Source: CAYSIX01 sp964431205
GTDB lineage: Bacteria; Planctomycetota; Phycisphaerae; Phycisphaerales; Phycisphaeraceae
Length of the DNA: 14,034 bases
Assembly (NCBI GenBank): GCA_964431205.1
Contig: CAYSIX010000100.1
Coordinates: forward strand, 1 to 14,034
Reading direction: 5' to 3'
Shown here: positions 11,763 through 14,034 of the stretch, piece by piece
How the letters are laid out: the number at the start of each line of letters is the position of its first letter
Position numbering within the stretch: position 1 is the first letter of the stretch
The notes under the pieces: generated by a model
Told to the model about the DNA's origin: nothing
The model's database searches: none
The model's input: only the letters and a program-made list of their open reading frames with translations
Translations under genes and position numbers: made by a program

Positions 11763-13118
11763 ATGAATCGCAAGTTCGCGGGTGTGTCGGCGACGTGGCT
11801 GTTGGCGCTGGGGCTGGCGGGGGTCGCGGTGGCGCGGCCGCCGGCGACGGTCGTGGTCGAGGGGACACGTGAGGTCGCCGCCGGCTACCCGCGGGTGCAC
11901 GTGCAGGTGGCCGAGGGCGATCGGGTGCTCAAGGGCGCCGCGGCGGACGCGGACCTGACCCGCGAGCTGACCACCCTGCTGGGCGGGGCGCTTCCGGCGC
12001 AGCCGAACGACTCGTTCATGGCGTTCCTGGACACGGGCGCGAGCGCGAACGTGCTCAGCCGCGAGACGGTCGAGCGGTTCGGGATCGAGATGGTCGAGGG
12101 CGCGCGGTATCACGAGTTCAGTCTGCACGGTGAAACCCCGATGGGCGTGACCGAGCCGTACCGCCTGGCGCTGGCCGGGTCGAACGGCAAGCTGGCGGAC
12201 ACGCCCCGGGGCGGTTTTACGGTGGTGGACGAGGGCGTGGCGTTCGAGGTGAACCTGCGCCCGCCGAACCCGACGGTGCAGATGACGATGGGGTCGATCG
12301 ACGTGATCGGGATGCCGGCGATCCGTCGGCTGGTGGTGGAGATCGACCCGTCGCCGATGGACGCGTGGGCCGAGGGCGGGCTGGCCGGCGGCGAGATGGG
12401 ATTGAACGACGTGGATCGTCTGCTCGACTCGCTCGACTCGCTGGGCGCCGGGCCGGCGGTGACGCTGCACCCGCCCGACACCCTGCCGACACAGCGCGAC
12501 CTGGTCGTTCCGCTGGAGTACCGCAACTTCTCGCGACGGCAGAACCCGCGCGACACCGGGCCCAGGCCCACGCTCTCGCCCAACCCCATGGTCCGCCGCG
12601 TCCGCACCGAGCACGGCGACCGCCACGCCGAGACCGACTGGCTGCTGGACACCGGCGCGCCGGCCAGCTTCATCTCGACCGACCACGCCCGCCGGCTGGG
12701 TGTGCTGGACGAGAACGGCCGACCGACCCAGCGTGTCGCCTTCACCCTGCCCATCGGCGGGATCGAGGGCCAGGCCGCCAGCGTCTCCGGCTACGTGATC
12801 GACCGTCTGATCCTGCCCGCCGCCGGCGGCCGACGCGTCGAGTTCCGCGACGTGCACGTGCTCGTCCACGACGTCTCGGCCGAGCTGGACGGCGGCGAGG
12901 TCGTCACGCTCGACGGCGTGCTGGGCACCAACGTGATGTTCACCAGCGTCAGCGGCGTCGCGATGGGCATGCCGAGCGGCGCGGCCAAGGCGCCGTTCGA
13001 GCGGGTCTGGATCGACGGACCCCGCCGCGCGATGGTGCTCGTCCCGGCCGAGCACGTGCTCGAGGCGTCGGCGGACGCCGGCACCGGCGTGGGCGCTGAC
13101 GCGGCCCACGGCAGGTGA
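11763..13118 (+). CDS. Secreted retropepsin/pepsin-like aspartic protease with two DTG lobes
   Basis: A 451-residue protein with a Sec signal peptide (hydrophobic core TWLLALGLAGVAVA, about 11-24) and no lipobox. Two aspartic-protease motifs are visible: FMAFLDTGASANVLS (Asp90) and DWLLDTGAPASFIS (Asp296). Each is followed about 90 residues later by the hydrophobic-hydrophobic-Gly motif of the fold (VIGMPAI 181-187; VLGTNVM 386-392). So each half looks like a complete lobe, and the chain could fold as a single-chain pseudodimer like pepsin, or as two retropepsin domains. The linker (about 235-280) is Pro/Arg-rich. Substrate unknown. GGGAGGA at 11752-11758 gives a strong start. Codon third positions change from G-rich to C-rich near the lobe junction. 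Confidence 0.8.
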   Translation: MNRKFAGVSATWLLALGLAGVAVARPPATVVVEGTREVAAGYPRVHVQVAEGDRVLKGAAADADLTRELTTLLGGALPAQPNDSFMAFLDTGASANVLSRETVERFGIEMVEGARYHEFSLHGETPMGVTEPYRLALAGSNGKLADTPRGGFTVVDEGVAFEVNLRPPNPTVQMTMGSIDVIGMPAIRRLVVEIDPSPMDAWAEGGLAGGEMGLNDVDRLLDSLDSLGAGPAVTLHPPDTLPTQRDLVVPLEYRNFSRRQNPRDTGPRPTLSPNPMVRRVRTEHGDRHAETDWLLDTGAPASFISTDHARRLGVLDENGRPTQRVAFTLPIGGIEGQAASVSGYVIDRLILPAAGGRRVEFRDVHVLVHDVSAELDGGEVVTLDGVLGTNVMFTSVSGVAMGMPSGAAKAPFERVWIDGPRRAMVLVPAEHVLEASADAGTGVGADAAHGR

Positions 13119-13136
13119 GCATGCCGTCGCCGGGAC

Positions 13137-13156
13137 GCCGGCCAACCGGTCGGCTT
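13137..13156 (+). terminator. Hairpin after the aspartic protease gene
   Basis: GCCGGCC (13137-13143), loop AACC, GGTCGGC (13148-13154) with one G-T pair, then TTG. It is 18 nt past the stop codon. The T run is short, so termination may be partial. Confidence 0.45.
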
Positions 13157-13212
13157 GTGATCCGCTGGGCCGCGACCTGCGCGTGCACGATGGGCGGACC
13201 CGGCGCGTGAGC

Positions 13213-13221
13213 TGCTATAAG
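13213..13221 (+). promoter_or_regulatory. Extended -10 promoter motif
   Basis: TGCTATAAG matches the extended -10 consensus TGNTATAAT at all but the last base. No clear -35 box is present, as is common for extended -10 promoters. Transcription would start near 13228 and give a leader of about 190 nt before the ATG at 13418. Confidence 0.4.
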
Positions 13222-13329
13222 CGTTGTCGTAGATTGGGTTAACGCCACGCACCGGGGCCGGGACGCGGCCCGGGCGATCCGCCGGTCCTGCGCCTCCGAT
13301 CGGGGGCGGCGACCCGCGCCGCACAGGGG

Positions 13330-13358
13330 TTGCCCCGACGGCCGCCGGGCCCTACCCT
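13330..13358 (+). promoter_or_regulatory. Possible sigma70-type promoter
   Basis: TTGCCC (13330-13335), 17-nt spacer, TACCCT (13353-13358). Spacing is ideal but the boxes match only 4/6 and 3/6. It would place the start near 13365, about 50 nt before ATG 13418. Confidence 0.3.
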
Positions 13359-13417
13359 TACGTCACGTGAAACGACGATTTGCGACCCGCAACCGACGTC
13401 AAGCGAAGCGGCCAACG

Positions 13418-13696
13418 ATGACTTCATCGAATTCTGACGTAACGGACCGACCCGCGGCCGAAGCGGCCGCTGCGCCCGCCCAGCACCTGACGCCCGAGGC
13501 GTACTGCCGTCTGGTGACCAGCCGGCGCCGCCTTCGCCGCGTGCAGAACGGGCCCGACGGCCTGGTGCTCCACGACCTCGACACGGGCCAGCGCTACATC
13601 ATCTCGCCCCGCCGCGTGCGCGAGCACCTGGCCACCCGCGACGCCCAGCACGACGAAGCCCGTACCCGGACCGACCGCGCCGCCGTCGGGGTCTGA
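13418..13696 (+). CDS. Small protein of unknown function
   Basis: With the ATG at 13418 the product has 92 residues; an in-frame GTG at 13367 would add 17 basic residues (KRRFATRNRRQAKRP) and lacks a ribosome-binding site. The N-terminal 20 residues are Ser/Ala-rich and probably disordered. The middle holds the only ordered-looking part: LTPEAYCRLVTSRRRLRRVQ, then a beta-hairpin-like VLHDLDTGQRYIISP and a helix RRVREHL. There is no signal peptide or membrane helix, so it is likely cytoplasmic. The many Arg residues could bind nucleic acid, but that is a guess. I do not recognise the family. A hairpin follows its stop at 13700. Confidence 0.55.
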   Translation: MTSSNSDVTDRPAAEAAAAPAQHLTPEAYCRLVTSRRRLRRVQNGPDGLVLHDLDTGQRYIISPRRVREHLATRDAQHDEARTRTDRAAVGV

Positions 13697-13699
13697 CGG

Positions 13700-13733
13700 C
13701 TCGCGGTCGTGGGATATTCGTCCCTGCCGCGAG
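13700..13733 (+). terminator. Nested hairpin after the small gene
   Basis: CTCGCGG (13700-13706) pairs with CCGCGAG (13727-13733). Inside, GGGA (13711-13714) pairs with TCCC (13721-13724). It begins 3 nt after the stop codon. No T run follows. Confidence 0.45.
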
Positions 13734-13770
13734 TGTCGGCCCGACTCAGCGACGTGCTGCGCACCGCGAC

Positions 13771-13776
13771 TACAAT
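13771..13776 (+). promoter_or_regulatory. -10 box of the nucleotidyltransferase gene, probable leaderless start
   Basis: TACAAT matches 5 of 6 consensus bases and ends 8 nt before the ATG at 13785. Transcription would begin at or next to the start codon. There is no Shine-Dalgarno sequence upstream, which agrees with a leaderless mRNA. No clear -35 box was found at 15-19 nt spacing. Confidence 0.5.
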
Positions 13777-13784
13777 ACACCGGT

Positions 13785-14034
13785 ATGGTGGACCGGGCCG
13801 ATATCTCGCGGCTGGCGGGCGACATCGCTCAGAGCTTTCCCGTCGAGCGCATCATTCTCTTTGGCTCGCACGCGACCGGCCAGCCCGACGCGGGCAGCGA
13901 CGTGGACCTGCTCGTTGTGATGCCTCACAGCGGCAGGAGCGCACGGGAACTCGGCTGCAAGATTCTGAATTCGGTGCGGCCGGCCTTCGCCTGTGACCTG
14001 CTGGTGATGGGCCCCAACGAGCTCGACAAGCGTT
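13785..14034 (+). CDS. MNT-type minimal nucleotidyltransferase, N-terminal part (runs off the window)
   Basis: It is open from ATG 13785 to the end of the window (83 codons) with no stop. The sequence RIILFGSHATGQPDAGSD followed by VDLLVVMP carries the pol-beta nucleotidyltransferase signature, GS-x3-G then SDxD, in which the two Asp residues bind metal. Downstream, FACDLLVMGPNELDK contains the strand where the third catalytic Asp usually lies (CDLLV). Minimal nucleotidyltransferases are often antitoxins that AMPylate or otherwise neutralise a HEPN toxin encoded next door. The partner gene would be just past the window end and cannot be seen. Because the frame has no stop here, the gene is easy to miss. 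A solitary nucleotidyltransferase is the alternative. Confidence 0.8.
   Translation, partial: MVDRADISRLAGDIAQSFPVERIILFGSHATGQPDAGSDVDLLVVMPHSGRSARELGCKILNSVRPAFACDLLVMGPNELDKR

Larger units (their letters stand above)
13119..13417. other. 299-nt intergenic region and GC-rich leader
   Basis: It contains the terminator-like hairpin at 13137, the extended -10 motif at 13213 and a second possible promoter at 13330. The stretch 13245-13350 is extremely GC-rich with several possible short stems (for example GGGCC...GGCCC around 13255-13275). I see no coding region in it. Confidence 0.5.

Noticed and set aside
12423..12441. Two copies of a 9-nt direct repeat, GCTCGACTC, inside the protease gene
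   Set aside because: It encodes a short DSLDSL segment; this is ordinary coding redundancy in GC-rich sequence.
1..14034. tRNA, rRNA or other structural RNA genes
   Set aside because: I saw no tRNA cloverleaf or rRNA-like sequence on either strand by reading; a covariance-model scan would be needed to be certain.

Overview
The window is very GC-rich bacterial DNA. It carries a high load of short palindromic and short-period repeats, an archaeal-type phosphoglucosamine mutase, an HD-GYP-like protein, a secreted aspartic protease with two DTG motifs, and many small lipoproteins and membrane proteins of no recognised family. This mix fits a planctomycete, probably of the Phycisphaerae. That placement is inferred from general character; there is no rRNA or other marker gene to confirm it.

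Region 1 (1-4166, all + strand) is a compact phage-head gene block. It holds the C-terminal end of a portal protein, a scaffolding-like protein that overlaps it by 8 nt, a DUF5309/SU10-type major capsid protein, and a head-completion-like protein. These are followed by a BhlA/UviB-like small membrane protein (holin candidate), a lipoprotein that starts inside the holin-like gene, and a small helical protein. GC-rich hairpins stand before and after the capsid gene. Three REP-like palindromes headed GTTTAGC lie between the later genes. No tail, integrase or endolysin gene is visible; upstream genes are cut off by the window edge.

Region 2 (4167-5083) holds a lone lipoprotein gene (4326-4826). 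Short-period repeat arrays begin at the stop codons of the 3903 gene, the lipoprotein gene and glmM. The convergent gap between the lipoprotein and glmM consists almost entirely of repeats: a heptamer array, a 33-bp direct repeat, a large hairpin and an octamer array.

Region 3 (5084-7835) has an archaeal-type GlmM on the - strand, divergent from an HD-GYP-like protein that has lost one metal-binding His. A 136-bp composite palindrome with 25-bp direct repeats lies between them.

Region 4 (7909-11591, - strand) looks like one operon: ABC-2 permease, then Sco1/SenC copper chaperone, then two tandem membrane proteins with helical-repeat domains. The last three genes are joined by 4-nt start/stop overlaps (ATGA, GTGA). 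A 10-N assembly gap at 9324-9333 breaks the first of the two helical-repeat proteins and shifts its apparent frame.

Region 5 (11763-14034, + strand) has the secreted two-lobed aspartic protease, a small unrecognised protein behind a GC-rich leader, and the start of a MNT-type nucleotidyltransferase that runs off the window. Its likely -10 box is so close to the ATG that the mRNA is probably leaderless.

Most long open frames opposite or beside these genes are by-products of GC-rich codon use and were rejected.
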